DNA of 64,000 nt from Chiridota heheva (lineage: Eukaryota > Echinodermata > Holothuroidea > Apodida > Chiridotidae), in NCBI GenBank assembly GCA_020152595.1, contig JAIGNY010000168.1, positions 80,001 to 144,000 on the forward strand, given 5' to 3'. The translations under genes were made by a program, and so were the position numbers. Below, piece after piece: positions 24,901 through 34,753 of this stretch. The notes under the pieces are model-generated. The model was not told the origin of the DNA. It saw only the letters and a list, made by a program, of their open reading frames with translations, and searched no databases. How positions within the stretch are numbered: the stretch's first letter is position 1; every line of letters begins with the position of its first letter.

Positions 24901-26274
24901 ATTGCATGTGCTCTGTGTGGTGTTTATTTCATTTGAAAATAATTTTTTTAGTCAAAATAATTAAAAGAATCTCCAATTAGGGGCTACCCAGGAAAATAAA
25001 CAGGATACCTGATGTGCAAGTTTCAGCTTTAAATCATTTGGTTACAGAGATGAATTGTTCAAGATATTTGACATCGTGTATTAATAATTTTAAGGTTCCT
25101 AAAATTTGTTAAAATGAAGTTTTTAACTTTTTATATTTGCTTTTAACAATTTAATCGCAGTTAATCTGCAATGACTTTTCGGGGTCACCAGAAGAATCCA
25201 CTGGATCAACACCGTCATGCAATAATTAACAATGATTACACAGTTTAAATTAGCCAACACTTATTTATAAGATTTCTACAGCCATATGCAGTTTTCTATC
25301 ACTGGACATCTTTATCTTAGTCCCTCAATATGCCATCAATAGTTTATGAACCAACATGACAACTTTGAAGCCCCCAAGTTTTCACAGTGAAAATGCCCAT
25401 TTATAGAAGTAATAGTTGATTACCCATACTCAACTAATAAAACTAATATGGCATTCAAAGGTATCTTAAACTACTGTATCAAAAGAAACTTCCTTTTTTC
25501 CATTTTAATTGTCCAATAAACCTTTCCTTCACCATCTTGGAATTATATAATGCTCTAGACAGCATAACTGGAGAGTTACTCCATTTATAATTTGACAGTG
25601 TTACATAAATCTATAGGCCTAATAAGCCCATATCAATCTCGTTGAGCCTGCACCAAATAAATCACTATTTGCATTCTTTCCTTCGACGCTGGCCATTTTT
25701 GCAAGTCTTACCCCAAAATTATCAATTCTTGATCTAAGCATTTGTAAGTTTTCTTTTTGAAAAATGCCTTCCGTCTTTGCTAGTTATGCAATGAAGAGTC
25801 ACAAGTTTCTTAGAAACCCCAGATCATCAACCGCTGTTTTGTTTACGTTTTGAAATGCGTAGTGTCTGTGTAGTGTTGTTGGCAAAAATCCAATTATGTC
25901 TTTGCTCATTAGCATATTGAGCAGTGCTATTTGCATGATGCATATGTAATTCCTATAGCCGAAAGATAACATGGGCACTGTTTTCGGAACTTTTCACTAT
26001 TTTAGAGGGCCTATCGGCGCTGAGGTATATGGCAAAATAATTTAGATTTGGACGTTAAAATAGACAAATTTTACTACATCTTACTCATCTGATACTATAT
26101 TACTAATGAGAAAGGTTAACTCAACGCAATCTAAATGAAACAAATGACACAAATTTCGACTATTAGCAAAAGTGGGGGATCATTCCTCTACCCTTGCGGG
26201 TGGAGTCCGCCTGGCTGCAGCTGTCATTGTAAGCCTATTCATAATAACAAATACTTAAATTTATGGTCACCTAC
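21939..26274. other. Metallothionein intron 1, right part
   Basis: About 4.3 kb of AT-rich DNA without a recognised exon. It contains a GT run near 23405 and long T-rich stretches at 24180-24560. The small open frames show no family similarity. Confidence 0.4.
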
Positions 26275-26317
26275 CTTGACAGCACTTGCACTTCGAAGTT
26301 GGGTCAGGGTCAGGCAT
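26275..26317 (-). CDS. MT: Metallothionein, exon 1 coding part
   Basis: The start codon is at 26317 (minus strand), after TTTTCTTAAA. The exon encodes MPDPDPTSKCKCCQ and ends CAAG before a GTAGGT donor at 26274, phase 1. The MPDP start followed by K-C-K-C-C closely resembles sea urchin metallothioneins. The exon joins in frame to exon 2 at 19888 across a 6.4-kb intron, giving 12 cysteines in the first 42 residues. No other ATG lies nearby in this frame. The upstream sequence carries a TATA box and a metal-response core at the right spacing, so this is probably the true first coding exon of an inducible gene and not a processed copy. Confidence 0.85.
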
Positions 26318-26439
26318 TTTAAGAAAACTTCGTTGGTTATTTCTCTCAAGAATATTCAAAATTGAATTGCTGATCTTCACTGCGCTGTTGACCTCCTGTT
26401 TGCACTTGAACTACGACGACGACATCGCAACACCGTATA

Positions 26440-26447
26440 TTTATATA
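26440..26447 (-). promoter_or_regulatory. Metallothionein TATA box
   Basis: TATATAAA on the minus strand, about 123 bp upstream of the ATG. This puts transcription start near 26410-26416 and gives a 5' leader of roughly 95 bases. Confidence 0.7.
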
Positions 26448-26465
26448 TCATTTTCTGAACGTTTC

Positions 26466-26472
26466 GTGTGCA
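26466..26472 (-). promoter_or_regulatory. Metal-response element core
   Basis: TGCACAC on the minus strand is a perfect match to the MRE core TGCRCNC bound by the zinc-sensing factor MTF-1, about 20 bp upstream of the TATA box. A one-mismatch core (TGTACAC) lies 12 bp further upstream at 26478-26484. MRE clusters drive metal induction of metallothionein genes in animals. Confidence 0.6.
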
Positions 26473-26484
26473 AATTCGTGTACA

Positions 26485-26869
26485 ATCAGCTCATTTAATA
26501 TTCCTAATCTGTATCTAAATAAGCAGATTCTGGAGCCAAATGCAAACGTACGGAAGCCGAGAAATGGCGGTTGGCGTTTATGTCCTCTTGAAGGATTTTT
26601 GCCGACTTAACCGATTCAGATTCAGATTCAGAAATGCACTTGACAGCCACCAGTCAAAAAGAAAAAAATATAAATTAAGAAATAGAATGCACTTTGAAAC
26701 AGAGGAAATTGGCGAAAACCCATGCCTGACAATGGGGAAAATGGTATAAAAATGTAACAGAAATAGGTGCTCTGCAGAATTTTCCACTTTATGGATGTAT
26801 GGGGACCCGGATTTTTTAGTTTGCCCTGGGCCCACGATCCTCTCGATAGGAAATATTTCCTTACAAATT
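26485..26869. other. Upstream flank of the metallothionein promoter
   Basis: GC content is slightly higher at 26545-26640, where TTCAGATTCAGATTCAG forms a short repeat. I found no further perfect MRE core here. Confidence 0.4.
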
Positions 26870-27340
26870 TTCTTCAATTTTCGGGAGATCTTGACACATT
26901 TTATCAAATTTCTTTTCAATTTTGATTAAGCAGAAGGATATACCAGAGGGATAACAGAGGGATATACCAGTATTAAGATGCTGCATATTAGGGAAATAAA
27001 CTGTGAAAGATGAATATATAACGTAGTTAAATGTCTGTCAAATTTGGCAATGACTTTTTACAAAATAAAAAAATTCTGGTAATTTTCTCGATTTTTCGAT
27101 TTTCTTCAATTTTCGGGCAGTTTGCTTTAGCTTTAGTGCAGCTTTCTTAAATTTTTGGACAATTTTCAGGTAATTTTCTTTAATTTTTCGGGTATTTTCT
27201 TCAATTTGTGGGCAATTTTTTTCATTTTCTTCAATTTTTGGTAACTTTCTTTGATTTTCAGCAATTTCCTTCAAACTTCTAATAACTTTTAAAAAAAAAA
27301 TTCCAAATTTTCCAATACTTTTATTACAAGTTTCCTTCAT
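26870..27340 (-). repeat. A-rich repeat field, minus-strand orientation
   Basis: AATTTTCTTCAATTTTCGGG phrases (reverse complement of the 11680-12950 type) fill 26870-26930 and 27070-27340, on both sides of a short unique stretch. A minus-strand 100-codon frame with K-I-E-E-N phrases results from the repeat. Confidence 0.7.
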
Positions 27341-27609
27341 TTTTGGTTGATAATTTTACCTCCCAACCAGGAAAGTGAAATCAGCTTCCATTCTTGCTTC
27401 CTACTGGGTACAGCCATTTGCCGATAGTTTCCCCGGCACTGAAAACTGATACGCCACAGGCATGCAGACTAGGGAAAAGGGAGGAGGGCAGGGTGAAAAC
27501 TGTCCCTGCTGGCGGATTTTACCTTATCGGTTGCAAGCTTTTTGCCTAGTTAGGAGGTGAAATTGGGAAATTATTAACATAAAATCTTAAAAATGTGTTT
27601 TTTTGTTGC

Positions 27610-27765
27610 AATGGATATTTTGATAAAATTTCCCGAAAACTGCCAAAATTTCCCTGAAAATTCGCCAAAATGTTCTGAAATTGAAGACAAATTCTGCTAA
27701 AATTTCCCAAATTGAAGACACATTCCCAAAAATGAAGGAAATCTCCCGGAAATCTCCAGGAAATT
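27610..27765 (+). repeat. A-rich repeat patch
   Basis: CCCGAAAACTGCCAAAATTT phrases. Part of it (27670-27722) matches 20346-20400. Confidence 0.6.
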
Positions 27766-27769
27766 GAAA

Positions 27770-27930
27770 AAAAAAACTGAAGAGGATTTCCCGATTAGCA
27801 GTAACTCTTATTTACCAGACGTGCAAATATTCTACTTGTCACCAATTGAAGAAAAACTGAAGAGGATTTCCCGATTAGCAGTAACTTTTATTTACCAGAC
27901 GTGCAAATATTCTACTTGTCACCGGGGAAA
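27770..27930 (+). repeat. 80-bp direct duplication
   Basis: GAAGAGGATTTCCCGATTAG through CTTGTCACC occurs twice at an 80-base offset, with one substitution noticed. The phrase also resembles 14415-14440, so it is part of a dispersed repeat. Confidence 0.85.
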
Positions 27931-28180
27931 ATGCCCCCCATCTGAGCGGTGACCATGTGACGCCCTCCTCAGGGGGAAGTATTCTCACATCCCCGATTCC
28001 GTGAATTAGTGTTTTTTGTGAAGATCCTTTAAATTAGAGACTTGGTTGCATGTATTGCATAGTGCTAAAGGATGATGACTAACTCAAAAGCCAAGTTCTC
28101 GCTCAGATATGTTCGGAATTTTGCATTGTTTATCATTTCCTACGCGTTTTTTGTATATTTTGCTGTGGAGAGAGAGAGAG
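27931..28180. other. Unassigned DNA with (GA)n run
   Basis: Nothing coding recognised. GAGAGAGAGAGAGAG lies at 28168-28184, at the edge of the dispersed repeat that follows. Confidence 0.4.
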
Positions 28181-28342
28181 AGAGTTGAACACACAATTAC
28201 AATGACGGGGTCGTCGCCTGCGTATTTGGTTATGATAGTACAAATGCTATCACGAAACGCTTAATACGACCCGGACGAGAACACATGTACGACGTACGGA
28301 CAGACATAAGATCGACAACCAAGTCAATGTCCACGGCCTTTG
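28181..28342. repeat. Dispersed 162-bp repeat, copy 1
   Basis: From AGAGTTGAACACACAATTAC to CCACGGCCTTTG, this matches 56331-56492 with three substitutions seen in 162 bases. Its outer end (GGCCTTTGATAACCAGTTGTG in copy 2) recurs at 44700-44721. On the other strand this reads CAACTGGTTATCAAAGGCC, a phrase typical of SINE-like repeats. Confidence 0.85.
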
Positions 28343-28509
28343 CTGTGTTGCTATGTTTGTCTTAAAAGAATCGATATGTTGATGCAGTAACAGTTCATAC
28401 TGTTGCATAGTTTAACGTATTTGGCATTCCAAAATTCGCTAAAAATGTTTTAAATAATCGGATTTCTCTCGGCGCAATCCGAATGAATTTAAAGTTCAAA
28501 AGTTCTAAG
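28343..28509. other. Short unassigned stretch
   Basis: Sequence between the dispersed repeat and the LINE 3' end; nothing recognised. Confidence 0.35.
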
Positions 28510-30725
28510 TTCAACATCTGCATAGCGCCCTAGAAATACAACAATGTACAACAAAGGCGCTTTACAGTAAGAAACAGTTAAGACAAATTTGGATATGATC
28601 TACAAAACATGTGGGCTTTAAGTTTTCTCTTGAACAGAGATAAATTAGTGATCAGTCTCAATTCAACAGGGAGACTATTCCAAACCTTCGGCCCCAAATG
28701 TTGAAAAGCCCCATCTCTTGCCAACGAATTTGAGCAATGGCTTGTTCTTAGTTGGTATAAAGCTGAAGAGCGCAGACAGTATCCAATCTTTCTTGTCATT
28801 AAAGACTGAAGATATGATGGGGCTTCACCATGTATACAATGAAATACAAGTAATGCAAATTTAAACTCTATTCTCCCAGGTACCTTCAACCAGTGTAGTT
28901 CTTGCATATGAATGGAAATGTGATCAAATTTCCGGAGGTTAGATAAAATGCGACAAGCCATATTTTGAATTCTTTGCAGCCGCTTAAGTAGATAATCTGG
29001 TGCTCCAGCTAAAGCAGAATTACAGTAGTCAATTTTCGACAGTATTGGACTATTTATCAACAGTTTGCAAGTATTAGTGTCAATGGACTTTCTGATTAAC
29101 TTAAGAACCCCAAAACAACTTGCACACACTTTTTCTACATGAGCTTTTCCTTTTAGATTTTCATCAAGGTAGAAGCCCAAGTTACGAACAACATTTGCTG
29201 GTGTAATTTGTTCACCACCAATGTTTTGATCCTGCCGTATAATATCATCACATTTCTTAAGTTGCTGGCTGGTTCCTACAAAAATGACTTCCGTTTTGTT
29301 ACTGTTTAATTTCAGCATATTTCTGAACATTCAATTACGAATGTCCACAATGCAAGCATTTAGCTTGTTCATTGAACTTTGATACTCATTAGTATCCCGA
29401 CTATTGAAAGCAAGATACAACTGGGTATCATCAGCGTACATATGAAAATCAATCCCATATTTCCGACAAATGTCTCCAAGTGGGGCCACCTAATACGTGA
29501 AACAAAGGGGTCCAAGGACACTTCCTTGGGGCACTCCTTGCTTAAGAATCACCTGCTCTGATTTGGAGCCATTTACAATGACACACTGGCATCTTTCAGA
29601 GAGATAATCCCTAAACCACTGCAGTACTAAACCTGATATGCCATAGCGATGTTGTAGACGATGTAACAAAATGCTATGGCTCACTGTATCAAAAGCAGCG
29701 GATAAGTCCAATAATATCAGTGCAGTGACCTTCTGTTTTGACATATTTTCCAGTTGGTCACTTTTCACCTTTAAAACTGCCGTTTCAGTACAATGAGCTG
29801 CATTGTAAGCTGATTAAAATGTTTCACCCAAATTGAAGGATGTAACATGTTCTTTCAGTTGCTTGGCGACACATTTTTTAATAAGTTTTGAAACATAAGA
29901 AAGGCTGCTTATTGGACGATAGTTATGAACGAAAGGAGGGAGCTTTGAGTGTTTCAACAAGAGTCGGACTAAAGCTGTCTTTAAGCTTTTTGTGAAAGAT
30001 CCAGTGCTGGGTGACAAGTTTTTTAAGTCCGTAATTCCTGGAGCTAGAGGAAGTAGTAATTCTTTCAATATAGTTGTTGGAATGGGATCAAGTTCACAGC
30101 TCTTGCTCGGAGAGGAAGTAATAATCTTATTCACCTCATCCAACGATACAAGACGGAATGCCTCGAAAGTGAAGGAAGGCAAAACGGTAGACTCAGATAT
30201 AGTTTCATCCGTTTCAGTAGGTAAATGGCTCATGATCACGTCTTTAATTTTTACAATTTTCTCAACAAAAAACTTATTGAAATCTGTAGCCAGTTGAAGT
30301 GCATTTTCAGATGGAGGAAGAGGCATGTCTACACTCCTACCAAGGATCTTATTGCAAACTCGGTAGATCTTTTGACGTTTCCATTACAATTTGCTCTCGA
30401 TTGTAGTCAATTCTTGCCCTCTTTAATTTACTTCTAGTGAGCTGTCTGCTCCCAAAAAAAGCTTTCTTCTTTGCTTCGTTCAATGGATCACTTTCCCAAC
30501 TTCTTTCTAACCGTCTTCTCTCTCGGATTAGTTCTACTAAAGGTGTTGTAAGCCATGGCGGGGAAGGTTTTACTAGGGCCATTTTGGTTTGCAGAGAGGC
30601 ATGACTATCAAGAATGCCCACAGTTGATTATAATACAAGACAGTTGCAGTCTCAAGATTGTGGCTGTTTCCCAGGTTTTCCATAGCTTTTTCAAAATCAG
30701 CCTTAAGTTTCACTTTGTATTTAGT
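28510..30725 (-). pseudogene. L2/CR1-type LINE, 5'-truncated and inactivated
   Basis: Read right to left: an endonuclease-RT linker (30725-30350: YYNQL, then, one frame over, GILDSHASLQTK and PSPPWLTTPLVE), RT fingers (30326-29814: NYRPISSLSYVSKLIKK), RT palm (29768-29490: LLDLSAAFDTVSHSILLHRL and GVPQGSVLGPL), the catalytic box YADDTQLYLAF at about 29440-29408, and a C-terminal region to 28578 (CNSALAGAPDYLLKRLQRIQ, HISIHMQELHWLKVPGRIEF, GPKVWNSLPVELR). Lesions: frameshifts near 30615, 29800 and 29490 and a TGA near 29330. The catalytic YADD survives. The 3' end TGTAAAGCGCC ... GGGCGCTAT (28517-28565) is the stem-loop typical of L2 elements. The endonuclease is missing, as in ordinary 5' truncation. 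Confidence 0.9.
28517..28565 (-). other. 3' stem-loop of the L2-type LINE
   Basis: AGCGCC and GGGCGCT arms flank a T/G-rich loop just after the coding end. L2 reverse transcriptases use 3' ends of this form. Confidence 0.55.
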
Positions 30726-30997
30726 ATATAGAATAATATTGGCTCGGAAATACCATCGAATATCTCCGATTAAATGAAAACTATGTTTTCTTTGACTGGA
30801 GTGTTAAAATACCGTCTTGCACATATGCTAATCGAGCTTGATATTCAAGTTGGGATTTCTCCTAATGTGTAGTCAAATTGAGGTATAGCACTTACATTTG
30901 ATAGCTCGTTTGGGCTATAACTTGAGTTTTAAAACTATTAAAAGCTCAAGAATGGCTAAAATATCCTGAATAGGCTACCCGATCCATATACCGCAAT
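30726..30997. other. Short flank between LINE and MITE
   Basis: Nothing recognised. Confidence 0.4.
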
Positions 30998-31477
30998 CAG
31001 TAAGGTCCACGCTCCCGATTGGGAGATCGAGACATGCGCAGTGACCATAACTTAAGTTGTTGCTAATAAGTTTAGCCATTATTTTATTTTTTTTGCTTGT
31101 TAAATTCTGAATTCTAAAGTTATATACTTTGGAAATCATATTGGAATTAATATTTCTGTATAATTTGAGCTTTTGCTGATGATTAACATTCTAAAATCTG
31201 CTCTTCAGAAAACATTGAAATTAATCTTTAAAGATTACGTTAATATTTCCTGATGAATTTGCGCTGGTGAAAATGGAGAAAATAATTTCATCGTTCTGTT
31301 ACATCAATACAATTTGAATATTTCGCATGTATTTTTCCTACCTTTAGCTAAAATCTATTTAACCGTTATGTATTTCTTTAGAGCGATTTGAATTTGGAAA
31401 GATGCATTGTGCGTTATAATCATGACAACAAAATTCCCGATCGGGAAATCTCCCGTTTGGGGGCGTGGACCGGACTG
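30998..31477. mobile_element. CAGT-ended MITE, copy 1 (480 bp)
   Basis: Left end CAGTAAGGTCCACGCTCCCG and right end, read on the minus strand, CAGTCCGGTCCACGCCCCCA are imperfect terminal inverted repeats that run on into GGGAGAT. There is no coding capacity. A diverged copy with the same inner sequence (CTTTAGAGCGATTTGAATTT, ATTTGAATATTTCGCA) lies at 45375-45839. The target duplication is unclear, so the superfamily is not assigned. Confidence 0.8.
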
Positions 31478-31695
31478 GTAATTGAATAATCCGGCTATAA
31501 AATCACCAAAGTGTAAATAGAATAACTCATTGATGAATACATTCCTTCAAAATCGTCACATTACACACATTTTCTGGTCTGCAATTATCTTATCGAGAAT
31601 AACAATCATTTTCACAAGAAGTTCTTTTGTTTGTCTACAGATGATAAAAGATTGTAATAATGATGCATAAAATAAGTAGGTTTGTGATGGGTATC

Positions 31696-31775
31696 TTAAA
31701 GGATTAGTCCAGGGGTCAAGTTAGTCCATCTTATATGAAAGAAGACTTCAAAAAAACTTATTTAAAAAAAAAAAT
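31696..31775 (+). mobile_element. Left end of a TTAA-type MITE
   Basis: TTAA-AGGATTAGTCCAGGGGTCA at 31696, then CCATCTTATATGAAAGAAG and ACTTCAAAAAA, matches the left arm of the element at 18683-19254. I found no matching right arm, so it appears truncated. Confidence 0.6.
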
Positions 31776-32349
31776 AGTTATATTTTACTATAATGATTCC
31801 CACTTGGAAGTGTATTTGTGGCTGCTATTATTGATTAATTGTGATTCATTAATTGCGATAATTAATTGTTTGCTCAGAATGGCTAATATATTAGCAATAT
31901 GAGGAAAATATGCCATGGATAAAATATCTTGCTGCAAGGATGTAAAATCCATCTTGATTTTATGCAACAGTATTTTGCTGTTAGTTTATGTCTGTTTATG
32001 ATTTCAATTTCATTCAAAAGCAAACATTGTTAATACAATTTGCATCATATTGCTGTTGAGGCTTAAGTTTTACTTGAAAAATATTTTTCACATATTCAAA
32101 CAATATCTAATACGCAGTGGGGCAACTAAAGTCCTGCAGAGGCTCGTGGGGAGCTTGGCCTCTGCAGCGATACCAGAACCACGGCGGAAAGAGGGCGGAA
32201 GGGGGAGGGGGGGGCGCTCTCCTGGCCCTAGAGTAAGGGGGGAGAAGGTGCTCTTTTGAAATTCTGCGGACAGGGGCATGAGGTGCCCTTTTCGAAGTTG
32301 GGTGCAGACTGGTCAGGAGGCGCCCTTTTGAAACTAATATGAAATTATT
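31776..32349. other. Unassigned DNA with GC-rich patch
   Basis: A G-rich patch at 32180-32215 and the recurring phrase GTGCCCTTTTCGAA / GCGCCCTTTTGAAA at 32250-32335 mark the approach to the duplicated block. No gene seen. Confidence 0.4.
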
Positions 32350-32605
32350 CTATGTCATTCTTGAAGCTTGAAAACAAATAGAAATCCACTCACTCACAAA
32401 TACTACATAATACATAATGGTTGTTACATACATTCAGTATTTATTTGACACAATTAAAGCATGTCATTTTACCAGGGGCACCGACACCGAGGGCCGTGGT
32501 GGGAGAGGGAATGCTTCCAATAATGTTCTAAGCATGTAACAATTTTCAAAAGAAGCCTTTTACCTATTCGCCCGACGGATAATTGTCAACATTGGTCCTG
32601 GCTCC
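32350..32605 (+). repeat. Left flank of the tandem block, homologous to the start of its inner element
   Basis: TTCTTGAAGCTTGAAAACAA and following sequence resembles 33370-33620, 38456-38700 and 43642-43880. A dispersed element of about 1 kb was therefore already present twice before the large duplication arose. Confidence 0.75.
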
Positions 32606-34174
32606 CAATCTCAAACCCATGGGCGGAATTTGCCAACAGGAAGTGGGGGGAATCAAAAGTGTGGGGCGTGGGAAGAAGGGTGGGGGATGTGGGTCAAAAA
32701 TTGCGCTAAGATACATCACATCACCATACAAAAGTACACATCTGGACAAAAAGTGAGGTGGGAAAGTACGCCCTTGCTCCCTTAAAACCATGTGTAGGAA
32801 CCATGGGACACGTTTCCTCCACAATTTCGGAAACTGACAAGAATTCCCCCTTTTTAAACAAAAGTGCCCCTCAATTACTATCAACAAGCGCCCTTGAACT
32901 TTATTTTGAGCTCCTTACCCTTGCCCCGAGTTATTTTCGTCACCCCTGGCAGTTTGGGTCGCATAACAAAGCTATTGCTGTGTCGTTGTTTAGGGATAAA
33001 CTCAAATCAATTTTGCCCAGGGCCTGTAATGTTTACCAACCCTTCCTGGTATTCTCAGCATTTTTTTGCGCCACTGCTAATTAAACATGTATTTCTTTCC
33101 TATAGCAACCCCAAGTTACCCAAAGTAACTCTCCACTGACCAACAAAAACAGTATTATACCCAACCCCAAAACATGTATTGAGCTACTACATCATTGATG
33201 TTCTATAGCATCACAACATACTGACATATTAAAGCTCCCGCTTGCATTTCCAACAAAATAAAATTAAACATCAAACATGTATTTATTTCCAAACAAGTCC
33301 AGCCTACTTGAATTAGCTACTCACCAATAAAAACAGGCTTCTAACCACCCCGAAATAAATTTTGTGGTCATTCTTGAAGCTTAAAAACAACTAGAAATCC
33401 ACTCACTCACAAAAATGACTAATACATAGAAGTTGTTACATACATTTCGTATTTATTTTACACAATTAAAGCATCAAATCATTTTACCAGGGCACCGACA
33501 TCCAGGGCTTTGGTGGGAGAGGCATGCCCCCAATAATTGTGTAAGCAGCAATTTTTAAAAGAAGCCTCAGTTTTTACTTATTCGCACGATGGGTAATTGT
33601 CAACATTGCTCCCAGGCCAATCTCATGCTGAGGCGGGATTTGGAAACTGAAGTGGAGGAAGTCAAAAGTGTGTGTGTGTGTGTGTGAAAGGAGGGAGGGG
33701 GTCTACAAAATCACTTCAAAATGCAACACATCACAATGCAAAAGTATCAATTTGGACAAAAAGTGAGGGTGGGGAAAGTGCCCCTTGCTCCCCTCAAATC
33801 CCGCCTATCTTCAAACCATATAAGTAGGAACCATGGGGTCAGGAGCCAAGATTCCTCCACTTTATCGAAAACTGACAAAATGTCCCTTTTCTAAAATGAA
33901 AAGTGCCCCTCAATTATTATCCAAGAAGCTCCCAAACTTTAACTGCCCACCAACAAAAACAGGCTTATGCTACCCCAAAATATATGTTGAGCTAATACAC
34001 CATTGATGTTCTAGTTGTTCACTGTTGCGATTCATTGCAGCAATCTTCTCAGCTTCCGTACAGCAAGCTATGTGCCGTGTGCAGCATAAGCCACTTAATA
34101 TCGGGTGCAACAGGACAATTTGCTGTATTGACAAAGTGGGAAAGGAGTACGGTAGTTTATAACACACATACATA
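32606..34174 (+). repeat. Tandem unit 1 (1.57 kb, no retrotransposon)
   Basis: It starts CAATCTCAAACCCATGGGCG and ends ...AACACACATACATA. Unit 2 begins with the same start. At 33160-33195 it keeps the uninterrupted site CCCCAAAACATGTATTGAGC, where units 2 and 3 carry a retrotransposon. The unit is non-coding. It is more diverged from units 2 and 3 than they are from each other. Confidence 0.88.
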
Positions 34175-34753
34175 CAATCTCAAACCCATGTGCGGAATTT
34201 GCCAGCAGAAAGTGGGGAAAAATCAAAAGTGTGTGTGTGGGAGGTGGAGGGGGGGGGGAGGGAGGTGAGTCACAAAATCGCGCTAAGATACATCACATCA
34301 CCATACAAAAGTACACATCTGGACAAAAAAGTGAGGTGGGGAAGTAACCCCTTGCTCCCCTAAAACCATGTGTAGGAACCATGGGACACGTTTCCTCCAC
34401 AATTTCGGAAACTGACAAGAATTCCCATTTTTTAAATGAAAGTGCCCCCCAATTACTATCAACAAGCGCCCTTGAACTTTATTTTGTGCTCCCTACTCTT
34501 GCCTCGAGTTCTTTCCGTCACCCCTGACAGTTTGGGTCGCATAACAAAGCTATTGCTATGTCGTTGTTCAGGGATAAACCCAAATCAATTTTGCCCAGGG
34601 CCTGTAAGGTTTACCAACCCTTCCTGGTATTCTCAGCATTTTGTTGCGCCACTGCTAATCAAACATGTATTCCTTTTCTATAGCAACCCCAGACTACTCA
34701 ATGTAACTCCCCACTGACCAACAAAAACAGTATTATACCCAAGCCCAAAACAT

